64,000 nucleotides of DNA from Kingdonia uniflora. Lineage: Eukaryota; Streptophyta; Magnoliopsida; Ranunculales; Circaeasteraceae. The translations under genes were made by a program, and so were the position numbers. The notes under the pieces are model-generated. The model was given only the letters and a program-made list of their open reading frames with translations, ran no database searches and was not told the origin of the DNA. The stretch is from the NCBI GenBank assembly GCA_014058105.1, contig JACGCM010000677.1:591137-655136 (forward strand), written 5' to 3'. The first letter of the stretch is position 1, and every line of letters begins with the position of its first letter. Of the stretch, positions 24,641 to 37,900 are shown one piece after another.

Positions 24641-27600
24641 ATGGCTCTGATTCAACCGGGACGAATTCGAGTGGTGAAACAAGCAACGACGAGGGTTGAA
24701 GAAAGTGGTCCTGTTGTGTATTGGATGTTCAGAGATCAACGTTTGAGAGACAATTGGGGTTTAATCCACGCCGTTGATGAAGCCAACAAGGCAAATGTAT
24801 CTGTAGTTGTGGCGTTTAATCTTTTTGAAGAGTTTTTAGGGGCGAAAGCTAGGCAGCTTGGGTTCATGTTAAGGGGATTAAAAGAGTTGCAGCGCGGATT
24901 GGAGGAAACCCTAGATATACCATTCTTTTTGTTTGAGGTAAGTAAGTTAGAGTGTAATTTTGTTTGTTTAATTGTGTTTGTTTGTATGATATGTTATGTA
25001 TCAGGGAGAAGCAGTGGAAACTATTCCCAGATTCATTGCAGAATGTGGAGCTTCACTCTTAGTAACAGACTTTTCACCCTTACGACAAGTTAGAAAATGG
25101 AATGAGGAGATCTGCAACTGTATTGGCGATTCCGTATCCATGCACCAAGTGGATGCTCATAATGTAGTACCTACGTGGGAGGCTTCACCAAAATTGGAGT
25201 ACAGTGCCAGGACTTTTAGGGCAAAAATTAATAAGCTACTTCCTACATATCTAATTCATTTCCCTATTCTTCCACCTCCCAATAGGAAGTGGGTTGCCGA
25301 GTTTCCACTAACAGATTGGGATAATCTCATTGCCCATGTTCTCAGGTTCGTGTATTTACTTCTTCTTTTTTTTGCTTCATACTTACAACTTTGCTCTTAT
25401 CCAGATCAATAATGTCAGGAAAGGAGCAGAGGTTCCAGAACTTGAATGGTGTGTACCCGGTGAAGCGGCTGCTTTTCAACTTCTCTCAGGAATCAAAGAT
25501 GGCTTCTTGTCCAAAAGATTATACAACTATTCTACCGACCGGAATAACCCGCTTAAGCCTAAAGGACTCTCGGGTCTGTCGCCGTACTTGCATTTTGGTC
25601 AGATATCGGCCCAGCGGTGTGCGTTGGAGGCACGTAGCTTACGGGAACTTCATCCTCAGGTTTGTTACTATTCTTACGTGTCTAGGAATATCTACTCATC
25701 TGCCGGTGTTGTATAATGATATAACTCAAATGTATTCCAATTTTCCAGAAATTATTACAACCTAATATTCAACTATTTTCTTTTCATGTACACAACTCGT
25801 GAAGTCAGTCGATGCATTTTTGGAGGAGTTGATTGTGAGAAGGGAACTCTCTGATAACTTCTGCTTTTACCAGCCTCATTATGACTCCTTACTTGGTGCA
25901 TGGGAATGGGCTCGCAAAACCTTGATGGATCATGCCCCTGATAAACGACAACATCTTTACACGTGAGTTTCATATGGTTCGAATGGTACTACACATTTAT
26001 ATTATTTCTTGTTAGCTAATTCAAACATTTTTTGGATTATGCAGGTGTGAGCAGTTGGAGAAAGCAAAAACAGCTGATCCTGTAAGATAATTTAGTTTCA
26101 GATGCTTCTCTAATCTTCGCAAAGCTACATTAGGTTAAATAGTTTTTGTGACTCGATTTTTGCACGTTTCAGCTGTGGAATGCTTCCCAGTTGGAGATGG
26201 TTCACCATGGAAAGATGCACGGTTTCATGAGGCAAGTTACTTCTTAATAGTTCTATTTCCACAGATTTAATAGTTTTTGGTCAGCTTGTTGTGCCAACTT
26301 CATTTGTTTTATTACCTAAGTTTACCAAATGTAGCCCATCTATCTTGTAAATTATTAATTTTTTTAGGTTTTGCACGTTTATCTCGATCTGATAAATTGG
26401 GTTCAAAAAAGTGTAACATATTGATTGTAATTAATCAATTACACTATTCGATTTAACCTTGAAAGCCGAACTTCATCCCAAATTGCATTGGTTGCATAAT
26501 CTTGTTCCACAATTCAGTTTTATCAATTATCAGGAACTATGTCTTTTTAGTAACCCATTTGTTCTTAAATTTCTCACAATCCTGATGAAGGCTTCGTGGC
26601 TTTCTTTTGAGTATCTGTACAACTCCTCACTGTAGCTATTATAATGTTCAATTATGGCCAGATCATTCTCAATGGACTATGCCTAAGAAATAACCATATT
26701 TTTGTTTCTCCAACATTTTCTCTTTCCAGTCTATTTGTACATTTCGCATTCTTCTCAATTCATTTCTTCTTCTTTTTCAGCTGGAAGCTGCTTGTGATGG
26801 GAATCGATCCCTAGACCTCTTGGTTTTCCAAGCACTAGCCCTACCAATATAGATTCTCAATTCATCTTTACTAAGTCGAAAATTGCTAATTATGCACCAC
26901 AGCATGTTTTTATCTATTTTGAGTATTTTCAAATGTACCATCATGTATTACATGCATCATGTGCTATCCAAAACTATGTGCATATATTGGCAGGTATATA
27001 TTGGCATATACCTGTCATGTGTTAACATCATATATTGATACTTGATTACAATTCTAGAAAATTAAAAGTTACAGAAGTATGAAATTAATCACAGTGGGCA
27101 CCCAAGATAATGTGTTTGTGAGTTTGTGCCATATAAATAATTGTAAAAAAGTTTTCTGGATTGAGTTATCTGGTTGTGGAGAACAAAGAGATATGAGACT
27201 CATGAATGGGTGAAAAATATGGAGGCGTATAGAAAGTCTGCCTGTATTTGTCTTTACACATACTTCCATAGACTAATAGGCATTCTTTAACTTTGTTCTG
27301 GGTAATATGTAAAGTTATACATGGCTGTTTCTAGTTTCTTTGATTCTTGTGATCTTTTCGTTATCTTTTTCTTCTTTGACTAACAACAGATATTGGTTGT
27401 AGCAGGATGTATTGGGCAAAGAAGATCCTCGAATGGACAACTGGACCAGAAGAAGCCCTTTCCATATCTATATATCTAAACAACAAGGTAATGTGAGCAT
27501 CCCAAAACAAATGTATTCAACGTATTGTTGTCTGTCCTGCTTTTTCTAACTTCTGAGTTTTGGGCACACACTCCTTTTGCAGTATGAAATCGATGGTAGG

Positions 27601-27967
27601 GATCCAAGTGGATATGTCGGCTGTATGTGGTCAATATGCGGTGTTCATGATCAGGTCTGTATTTTCTTCTATTCTCTATCCTTTATAAATTATTCCCTTC
27701 AAATTCATAATTTCAAATGTATGATCGTTCATTATTAATTGTTATCATCCAAATATTGGTATCCAGGGTTGGCAAGAGCGGCCTATTTTCGGGAAAATAC
27801 GCTACATGAACTATGCAGGTTGCAAAAGGAAGTTCGACGTTGACGGTTATATTGCATATGTCAAGAGGCTTGGGCGGAACCAAGAAGAAGAAAGCAGAAA
27901 GCGTGGAAGGTCTAGCATTGAAGGAATCTCAGACCTCAAAATTAGGGATTCCAGAGATACTGAATGA
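24641..27967 (+). CDS. Class II CPD photolyase, duplicate with frameshifted C-terminal tail
   Basis: Exons: 24641-24937, 25005-25345, 25419-25659, 25805-25962, 26045-26081, 26173-26231, 27406-27487, 27583-27654 and 27767-27967. Exons 1-8 appear to encode the same residues as the first copy, including the FAD-pocket and both class II signatures. In exon 9 a 2-bp deletion (CTTGTGGGC becomes CTTGGGC) shifts the frame after YVKRL. The lysine-rich tail is replaced by [10 protein letters not shown] and following residues, stopping at 27,965-27,967. The predicted length is 495 aa against 519. The catalytic core is complete, so activity may persist, but a C-terminal nuclear signal, if used, would be altered. 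Intron 6 again starts with GC (26,232). Confidence 0.9.
26764..26853 (-). mobile_element. tRNA-derived SINE, unit 2 copy
   Basis: Same insertion as 9819-9908, with 12-bp target duplications at 26,752-26,763 and 26,854-26,865, inside photolyase intron 6. Confidence 0.75.
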
Positions 27968-28952
27968 GAGTCTCCAAGACCGAATTCCTGGAGATCAAGT
28001 ACCAGAGCTGCGAAAAAACAAGAAAACCAAAACTTAGATTGTATGAAAATACATGGATCCTTTTTACGAGCAACGCCAGAGATCTGTCAGTTAAACCAAA
28101 TTTTAAGGTGCCTTTAATCTGTTCTTTTGCGGCTATAGAAGTTACCTTACCTTACAGATGTGCACATCACTTGTTTAATTTTGCGGCTGCTGCCTTCAGA
28201 TTGTACTTGCGAATTTGATTCGTACTTGCAATATTTTGATCTTGCGAGAGAGTATAAGAATATTGTAATTTGTAACTCAACTTGTTCCAGCTTAAGCTGC
28301 CATCTCAGTTTCACTGTACTTTCCTTTAGATCAGGGGTCCAGTAGATTAGAAACGGTTTTTGCATTTTTGATTACTGATAACCAGAACATTTTCTCCTAT
28401 TTCAACAACCTCAAGGTTTTTGATTTCTCAGGATGCACAATGTCAAACAAAGTTTATATCAATTTATGGAACAATTATGCATGAATTGTGCACGTTTTTT
28501 ATTTATTTATATTTTTCATCCACAACAGCACCAGTTCATCACTTGCATCTGAACTCTTTTTAACTATAAACACAGCAATGTAATCCTTCCAAAAGGATGT
28601 TTCATCTCATTAACAACTACCTCAATAAATCAGAACCTTCTTCACCAAAACTAGTATTCACAATTGTGCTTTGTTTATAATTGCAGTTTTTGGTTTTTCA
28701 CTAATATATTAATAAAGAAAAGTTAGAAGTACCAGTGAAGTATTTGAAATGGACACAAATATTAAACTTTTAAAGGAAGACCAAAGTGAAATAATAATAA
28801 AAGAAACTTTATTTACAGATGTACATAACATCCAGACGTAGAATTTCTAATCATAATCATAAGGGCGTTACAGTTTCCCCAAATATAACATACTAATAGA
28901 AATTTTTATAAGCTTTCTGGATGAAACTTTTGAAAACTAGGCCTGGGACTAT
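27968..28952. other. Convergent 3' intergenic region, unit 2
   Basis: Counterpart of 11,096-12,015, including the former last part of the photolyase frame (27,968-28,037) now downstream of the new stop. Nothing else is recognised. Confidence 0.6.
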
Positions 28953-31900
28953 TCACTCAACGTTTAGCTCAGCACACTTTGCCTCCATGAGACCATTGCG
29001 TATCTGATCACTAATATCCCTGACGTGACCAGGGCCGTGGGGTAAGAAAACAGTTGTGTTCTTCGATGAGTTTCCAAGGTCTTTAATTGTGTCAAAGTAC
29101 TGAGTGATCATGATCAGATCCATCACTTCCTTTGCTGAGGTCCTTCTACTTTGTGAGAGAAGTTCAAGATGTTCTCTCTCAGTCCATCAGTGATTGCCTG
29201 CCTTTGTCTCGCCACTCCGACCCCGCCAAGGTACTTCGACTCTGCCTCTGCTTCCGCTCTCTTCACCTGGAGAATCTTTTCCGCTTCGCCTTTGTATACA
29301 CTAGCAAGCTGAAGCCTTTGAGCTGCAACAAACAAAGTAACATTTAATTAGTTAAGTGGTGGTGCACAAAGGAATGATGGACAGTTAGGATTCACGGACT
29401 TTATAATCTGAGTTTGAACAAAAAAATACCAATGTAACTTAGTGGACAACCTACAAAACAGACATATAAAAGCCCCTTCTTTCCTTGAATATAGCGACAA
29501 TCCTTCACATTCCTGTTATTTTCGTATATGACATCAGATATAACCTAGCTAGTCCTAATGCCAACTACCCAATTAACTCTTCTTAGCAGTTATAATATAT
29601 TGGTGTTAAGTATCCATAAGACCATAACCAATAAATAACAATAATAGTAATCATAACAACAATAAAAATAAGAGAGGGAGAAGAGAGGAACTAGATCACA
29701 AAATGAGTTAGAATTCCAAGTTCTCTTATTTCGAAACCACGGCCTCCAAAGATAATGATCCACGAGGTAGTCCTGATCCTGATCGTTCACTCTCAATCAG
29801 TTTAATTTTCTTGTTTTATACAGTCTTTTCATCTTCAAACCAGTCCAGGAAAAGTGAGGTTATTTATTTTATTTTTTTAATGGAAATTGAATTTGAAGTT
29901 TCAAGGTTTTTTTATCCAGAAAATGAGAGAGATCAAAAGAGAATTTAAGAGTGATCGACACCAAGTTTGAAATAAATCAAAGAGGAATCTTAAGAGATAA
30001 AATCTCGAGATAATGCCAATAGAAAAAAAACCCGAAGATATGCTGTATTAAAGGATTCATATATATATTATTATTATTTTTTGGAGAAATTAAGACTGAG
30101 AAACTATAGAATGATAGACAATTATCAAGAGAGAAAATTCAGAATAATTTACACCTAGAAGCTAAAATAAAATCCCAAGGAAAATATTTGGATGGAAGGA
30201 CTTTAAAGAAAATTAACGGTCAAAATATACCAAAGGAGAACTCAGAAGAGAGAAAAATTGGATGGAGGAAATCTATAGGGACAAAAACCAAGAAATATAG
30301 AATTTAGAGAGAGCGTGGAGACTGAACATCTTGAGCTAGTAACTTGATTCAGCATCACATACTTTCCAAGTGCATTCAATTTTTCATGTCTCAGAAAACT
30401 GGTTGAAAGGTCACAAAGGACAGGTTACTCTTGTTGTCACAAGTGCCTAATTTCTGAACACAGTACTAATTTTGCAGACAGCACATGATGGATTTTTATT
30501 AGGGGAACCATAGAAACGAGTGTTTCACTTCACCACCCTAAACTGCAACTTAATCCGAGGAGCGCAACATACGCACTCCACTTGAACCTCCCTAAGATGA
30601 AAATTCCGCAAAACAAAAGTTTTTGAAAAAGAGACCAGTTCGTTCCGGAAGTATAGGTGATAAATTATGTCGTCAATAGTTACTTAAAAAAGTACATTCC
30701 TTTTACTGCATAACAGATAAAGAGGATTTGTTCCACTTATACCCCATAAAAGGCACAAAATATGGTCTAAGTTCTCCAGTAACACATAAAACGTAAAAAT
30801 TTAAATATAAGGTTCGAACATAGAGCTCCTTCTTGTGCCTACATATATCAGAAATTCAAAGCATGTTCAGAAAATTTATTGATGCAAACATAAGTAAAGA
30901 CGGAAAATCTTAATACCTGCATTTATCTCATTCATTGCCTTGCGCACAGAGGCATCAGGAATAATATCAACCATCAGTATGTGCTCTATGCTATAACCAT
31001 AGGCTCCCATGACCTGATACATGAATGGACATATCATAACTTACACCAGATGAAAATTCTCTAAGATTGCGCTGGGACCATGAGAAGAGAAGTGCAACCC
31101 AAAAGGTAAAACAATTTTTTTTTCCTTTTAAATTTGGCAGGTTGTAATACAACAAGGATTACAATGTTCCGAAAAAGAAAGTAAAGCAGAAGAGTGCAAG
31201 CAAGGAAGTCCGGCACGAGTAAAGATGACAATAGGGTCAGAAGAAAGGTGTAGATGATAGCTAAGATACACTTCACATAATATACGACAGATGATAACAT
31301 GTTGAATAGAAAAGTCAAATGTTTTGGAGAATTTTTCACGATTCCTACCCCTCCATGCCTCAGATAAGCTTTAATATTATGCTTAGACTGGATGACTGGA
31401 TAAAAAGGTCTACCGAAGCTTAGAATACTATAAAAAAAAGTTACCAATTACTTTATCACTTACTTCAATTCACCTAAATTACATGTTCTTTAGTCCTAAA
31501 GTTTAGAAAAAAAATGCTAAGCACCTCTCATCTTTTCAGGTAGAGTTTTAGCTTCTTTAGAGATCAAATAGGTTTGGGCCTGACAGATGTACCTTCGCAT
31601 GCCATCTCATCTATTCACATTACATTCTTAATATGCAAGCCTAAACATTATTTCCTCCCTTTGAAATTCCATTTTCCCACAGTAGCTTATCTCCTTCCTT
31701 ATTCCATTTTATCATTACCTTCTCATTTCCCTTCTTATGTAACTACCACAACAAATTTCAGATCTCATATTCCTTTCTCATGCTTTCTGCAAGTTTTCCC
31801 TGAGCCACAAGGTAACGAACTATTACTGTGGTGGATATCTTGAAGATTACATCCTGAACTCCATTAATGAATTTGCTTTAGGCTCGACAGATTGGCAGAT

Positions 31901-34900
31901 TCTAACCATCTTTCTAGTTTAATTATGTAATTTAATTGTTTGTCTACCATTAACGAACGTGGAGGAAAGACTTTTCAATGATTGACAGCTGATACCTGTG
32001 TTATCCCATTGCAAAGGAAATCAGGGTCAAATATTTTTGAGGACAAGGAGCTATGAAGAAGCATTTCCTATATGTTGACCTCGAAAATATCACTCACCAA
32101 GAGGAACTCAATAATAGTAAAATAATGAGAGGAAATTGTTAACTGGGTTTAGTTTGTACCGCAACTTATTTTCAATAGTTCGTGCTTATGAAGTAGGGGT
32201 GGATATACTTAGTATTTTAAGCAAAGAGTTTTCTTGGGTTAGAAGGTGAAAAAGAGGGTTAAAACCTCATTAGGACGTGCTTTTGTGTTTTGGCATTAGA
32301 ATCAAATTTTGGAATTGGACAGCTCATCACTTGTCGTGTCATATGGGCTCAAAATATCGAATATTGTGAGTGGACTACTCTAAAGTTTATCGCAGTAATT
32401 TATTAATTAAAAGCTACTTTTATGCAAAGAAATTCTTAGCTCCCGTGGAATTTCATAATTTCATTCTATCATAGGGACCCCTTACCCGTGGAGTGAAAAT
32501 TCCCAGCTGACCAAAAGTTGGTTGGCACATGTTACTTAAAAAGACATAAATACAACTCATGTGGCACAACCTCGTATGAGTACTACTTACATAGTAGTAA
32601 AGAATTTCCATCCTGTTTGGGACTAGTGTAAAGGAACCATCGGTTAACAAATAAACAACACGACTCACTAGCCATGTGATGTGAGGTATCCTGGTCAGTA
32701 ATGATGCAAGGCGTCAGCACTGGTGCAAATCCCCGTAATTGCTGCAATAGTTTAAGATGGACAGATGTGTGGAAAGCTAGTCTGTCTATGATTATAATAT
32801 TAATATGGGTTTGCAACTAACTGATATCAAAGATAGTGTGGCTCACTATTGGCAGATGAGAATGTGAAGAATGGAAAAATTCAAAGGAGAATAGTGAAAA
32901 TGGAATAAACTTTACCAGCTGAAGGACTGATATCAATCTGATTAGATTATCCATTATTTCGGCTACTAACTCCGCTCCATCAATGACCACAACCATTTAC
33001 AATCTCTGATCATCATGGTCATTGACCCCATAACCATTTGTTGGAATATGGCATTTTTAACAAGTGTAGAGTAGCTTTAAATACGTACAGAGTAAGAAGT
33101 CATAGTTGAATTGCAACTCTAATAACCCTTAACAGTTATGTAAACAGACTGAAAACAGGCAGAGGATATGCTGCAAGACTCTGCGCATGCTGAAAACAGG
33201 CAAAGGATATGCTACAAGACTCTGCGCATGTTGTTATTCGTACTCAGGTTGGAGTCCCATAAAACATATAGTTATTGATGCTTTATACACTTCAGATCAA
33301 GCATAACCACAGTGATAATTAGTGCCAAAAGAGACAAAGTGTGACTAACTCCTCCTTTGGTTCTAAAAATATAAAAAGTCATCTGACTCGCCAGAAATAG
33401 AACGATCTCTAGGTGAGGCCTGAAAATCTCACAATGAAGAACAAGAACTATTTATCGTATGGGTATACATCTCTAACAAAGTAACCCATAATTGTGTGAC
33501 GGTCTCGAGCTACATAAACACCTAATAAATCCATTTTCCCTTTGAATCAAACAACTATCTTAAGCCCAATACTGAACTTAAGTTCCCAGCTAGCCTATGT
33601 AGGATTCTTGATATCTATTTTGTGAGCCAGACCATCGTAATAGCAGTTTAATGGCAACTTCCCAATTACAACTACCTTGCCCATGATGGAAAAACAGTAC
33701 TATCTACTTTTTGCACAATCAACGCATACACTGGAATCATATCACCAAAGGGGCAATCAGAATTTTGGTCTATGTGAAGCAATTTGAATAAAATACAATC
33801 AATGATTTGGAAACAACCTCTACAAGTAAGTAAAGTTGGAAAAAAGTCCTCACAATTAGAAAAGGAAAGTGCGTACCCTTATCCACGAGTTAGATTATCT
33901 TTGAAAAATTCCATCAGGTATCAACGAAGGCGTTAAAAATACCAGCAATGATCTATGAAGACCTTCTGTAGCATCATTACAGTGAACAAGGGTGTAGGAA
34001 CCAATATAAGGACTATTCACGGGCCTGGAGATCATTGTCAAAAAAGAAGAGTTTCGCTATGAATACTGTACTCAGATAGTTGGGAATGGGAAAACAACAA
34101 TGTTATGGCAAGACCCCTGGCTAGAATGTGGTACCTTAAGTTTGAAATTCAGCTCCAATATCTAACTTCTATCAGGCCTAAATCAAGTTACTACAGTCAA
34201 TGCAATATTACTAATCAAGGTAAATGGATTGAACCTCCTAGAAGAATAAGAACAAAGGAGCTTAAGCTTATATGGACATATGTTCAGGAACATAACACTC
34301 CTGACATCCAAGAAGAGGATGTTACTGTGCAGAAGCTAACTACAATCGGAAAATTTACTTCCAAATCTGCTTGGTCAGCTCTAAGAACTCATTTCTCTCC
34401 TCCTGAATAGCACAGTAGTATGGGATGTTGATGCAGCTCGTAGAAACTCATTTATATTCTGACATATGCTCAGAAATAGATTAAAGACGATATTTTTTGG
34501 TCAAAATTAGAAAAATAGCTCCTTATGCAAGGCCTTAGAAGAAAATAGAGATCATTGCCCATATTCTGATAATGTGTAGACAAGAATTCTAACCTGGGTT
34601 AGCATTTGCAGACCTGTGCAAAAGTGAAATGAAGAAATCAACTGGACTAATTGTTAAAAAATATCTACAATACAATTACGAAAAGTATATCCTTCTTAAT
34701 AAAACTAAGATAGGAGATATGAGAAAGTTGTTTTGATTGTTGTAGAGAAGAGGGTGAAGAGATAAGGGTAAAAATGGAAAGTTGCATATATATTTTCTTA
34801 ATAGAAGTGGGACAGTTTGGTAAGGACCACCTTCATTCGGTGGTCAGCAAAATAGGACTCCTCTCCTCTTTCTCTTAAACTTCACACACAGCTTACGTTA

Positions 34901-37900
34901 GCTACCCCTTCATGCTCCTTGCGCAATTTAGCATCCGCACCAAAACCTTCATTCCTCGATTTCATCATTTCTCATCGATGGCGACGAAACCAACGGCTCT
35001 GATTCAACTGAGACGAATTCGAGTGCTCAAACAAGCAACGACGGTTCAACAATGTGGTCCTGTTGTGGATGTTTAGAGATCAACGGTTGAGAGACAATTG
35101 GGGTTTAATCCACGTCGTTGATGAAGCCAGCAAGGCAAATGTACCTGTAGCTGTGGCGTTTAATCTTTTTGATCAGTTTTTAGGGGCGAGAGATCGGCAG
35201 CTTGGGTTCATGTTAAGGGGATTAAAAGAGTTGCAACGCACGTTAGAGGAAACATTAGATGTCCCATTCTTCTTGTTTCAAGTAATAATTTTGTTTTAAT
35301 TTAATTTTACTGTGAAAATGTTTTAGTTTGAGTCAACTCATTTACTTGTGAGTGAGTGACTTGGTGGTCCTCCAAGTGTGGATAGAACTCTTTTAAGCAT
35401 CTCCAATAAGGTAGCTAGCTACTTTAGCTTAGCTTCAAGTTAAAATGTTGCAGCACATGAGGCTAGTCAGACGAGGAAACGAGTGAGCGTTGTTATAAAA
35501 ATAGGCGAATATGTGTTGGTCATAATGTGCATGCTTAATATATCGAAGTTATTGTTGATATATTGGAGAAAAATCTAAAATCTAGTCAGACGATATGATA
35601 TTTTGGCCAATGTATTAGTTACAAGTATAACTTATAAGTTATACCTATTAGGTCCTTAGTTTGGCAGTTTATCGCCAAGCTATAAAAAAATATCGCAGTT
35701 TATTGACAAAATATCGAAAATTATATGAAATGTATTAATTATCACATTTCCAAGTCATCACTGACATATTCGAAAATTTAAGATATAATTGATATTTTCT
35801 TTATTATTTGTATGATAAAAATGGCAATGGCAAAATATCGTTGATGTATCAAAGTATTGTTGATATATGGCCTAAGGAGGGTATAGATGAGCCTGATATG
35901 ACATTTTAAACCGTGGTCATGTGGCGCATACAATCTAACTTTGAGTGATTTTTCAGTAGCATAGAGGTTGGATATTGTACAATGGGGATCGAAATATCAG
36001 TATGTTGTACCTACTGAAATTTTACGGCTGCGACTTAACTTAACAACCCTTTAATTTAGTGTACTTAAGGGTGCCTCGATGAGTTGGATTTTTTCGCATT
36101 TTGTCGCAATTTCTCAATTTTTATCGCATCTTCTAATGCGACATAAATGTGAGAAACCAACTCAAACACGATATAAAACACAAAAAAAACAAAACATTGT
36201 ACGAATATGCGCTAAAACTACGTGAAAAATGCCATATACAAGATACTAATTGTTAAAAAAAATCTACGATACAATTACGAAAAGTATATGTTTCTTAATA
36301 AAACTAAGATAGGAGATATGAGAAACGAGATACTCTATTACCTTATTCATATTTTATTTTTTTGATGAATGTAAATTACCTTATTCATATTGCCTAGTTA
36401 TGGTTTGATAGTTTCTTACTTGGTAATGATGATTAGCTTTCCAAGTTATGTGTGTCACTTGCTACTTGATGTATGTGGATATCTCAATTCTTCATTGCAT
36501 TTTTGGATTACCTAAGTTTTTTCATTATGATTTATAATACTCTTATATATTTTTTCAATAAATATATTGTATATATATATATATATATTAGAATGATATG
36601 CAATTTTTTTCACTGCGTTGCAATATACGCTTTATCCGCAGTAGCATTTTTTCACCCGTGATCGCATCGCATCATGCATTATCTACCTTGTGGAAGTATA
36701 TAGCTACTAGCAGCCTATCATGGTATAAAATATGCTACTAAGCTGGAAATGAAAAGCTATGTGGTTATGAATGACAAGCCACTAAACAGGTAACTGATGG
36801 GAAATGCGATCCACCATGGAAATGTGTTGGGATCATTAGGCAAATACAGAAGATTAATTCCTCTTATGGGCATATGTTCAAGTTTTTGTAGAGAACATTT
36901 TATAGTCATCAAAATGTAGTGTTAAGTCATCAAGATATAATTACAACGAATACCACATTCTGCAAAATGATCATTTTTAACAGAAATCCATACTATTGTA
37001 TATGCTTAAAAGTGACCTATCATACAGTCATGTCAAAGGAAAATTTCCTATACACCCCTTGGATAAACCAGAATTACTTATAATATAACAAAATTTAGCA
37101 ATTACTCCAATTCATCTGAATATTACAGGTTGCCTAGTCCTAAAATCTAGTAAAAAAATGCCATCTTCAGAGCTTTTGGTTGTTTCAGATAGAATTTTTG
37201 GCTTCTAGAAACCAAAATGCTATGAGCTGATGGATGTACCTTTGCATGCCACCTCATGTATTGACCTTTCATTCTTAATATATAAGCCTATAAAAGTATT
37301 TCCTCCGTATTGTGAAATCCCATTTTGCCACAATAGCTTCTCTCTTTCCTTATCTCCTTTTACCATTACCTTCTCATCTCCCTTTCTAAATTCCACAACA
37401 AAGTTCAGATCTCCTATTCCTTCCTCAAGCTTTCTACAAGTTTTTCCTTCGGCTCACAAGGTAACGGATTATTACTGTGGTGGATATCGTTAAGATTAAA
37501 CCCTGAACTTCATCGCACCTCTAATCCCCTAGTCGTTGTTATATAATCTAATAAAGACATCAAGGAGCTATATGTAACTTCAAATCCAAATCGCATGTTT
37601 CTTGTTAACACTTTGGAATAACTAAGTGCTATTATGATTAAAATATAAGTTTGAGAATTAGATTTTATCTCAAGAAGACGATGAAAAGAATTTACCCAAA
37701 ATCCTCGACCTGAATATATTAAAAGTGTCACAAATATATAGTAGAAAAATACCAAAATTTAAGTTCCATCTATGCAATTCTTTCCAAACTTTTACGAAGT
37801 TTTAGTTTTATCAAATCAATTGGTTGGAAAACTCAATAGGTTCTCAACTAAAAAGAAACTAAAACTTGGGTCGCTGATTGATTGAATCATATGGATTTAA

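Larger units (their letters stand above)
18099..35019. repeat. Tandem duplication unit 2 (about 16.9 kb)
   Basis: Second copy of unit 1. It begins in CER1-like exon 9 and ends where the photolyase-like exon continues past the breakpoint. Differences from unit 1 are few: a rearranged photolyase promoter (net gain of about 108 bp), a 2-bp deletion in photolyase exon 9, a run of small deletions at 28.6-29.9 kb, and scattered substitutions. Confidence 0.95.

Noticed and set aside
34105..34410. 101-codon host gene candidate
   Set aside because: It matches the zinc-binding region of plant LINEs and is broken in the unit 1 copy.
1266..35019. The 16.8-kb duplication as a pure assembly duplication
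   Set aside because: The units differ by promoter rearrangement, an 8-bp indel in a SINE and exon changes, and the junction contains templated filler, so it looks genuine; long reads over the junction would still be worthwhile.
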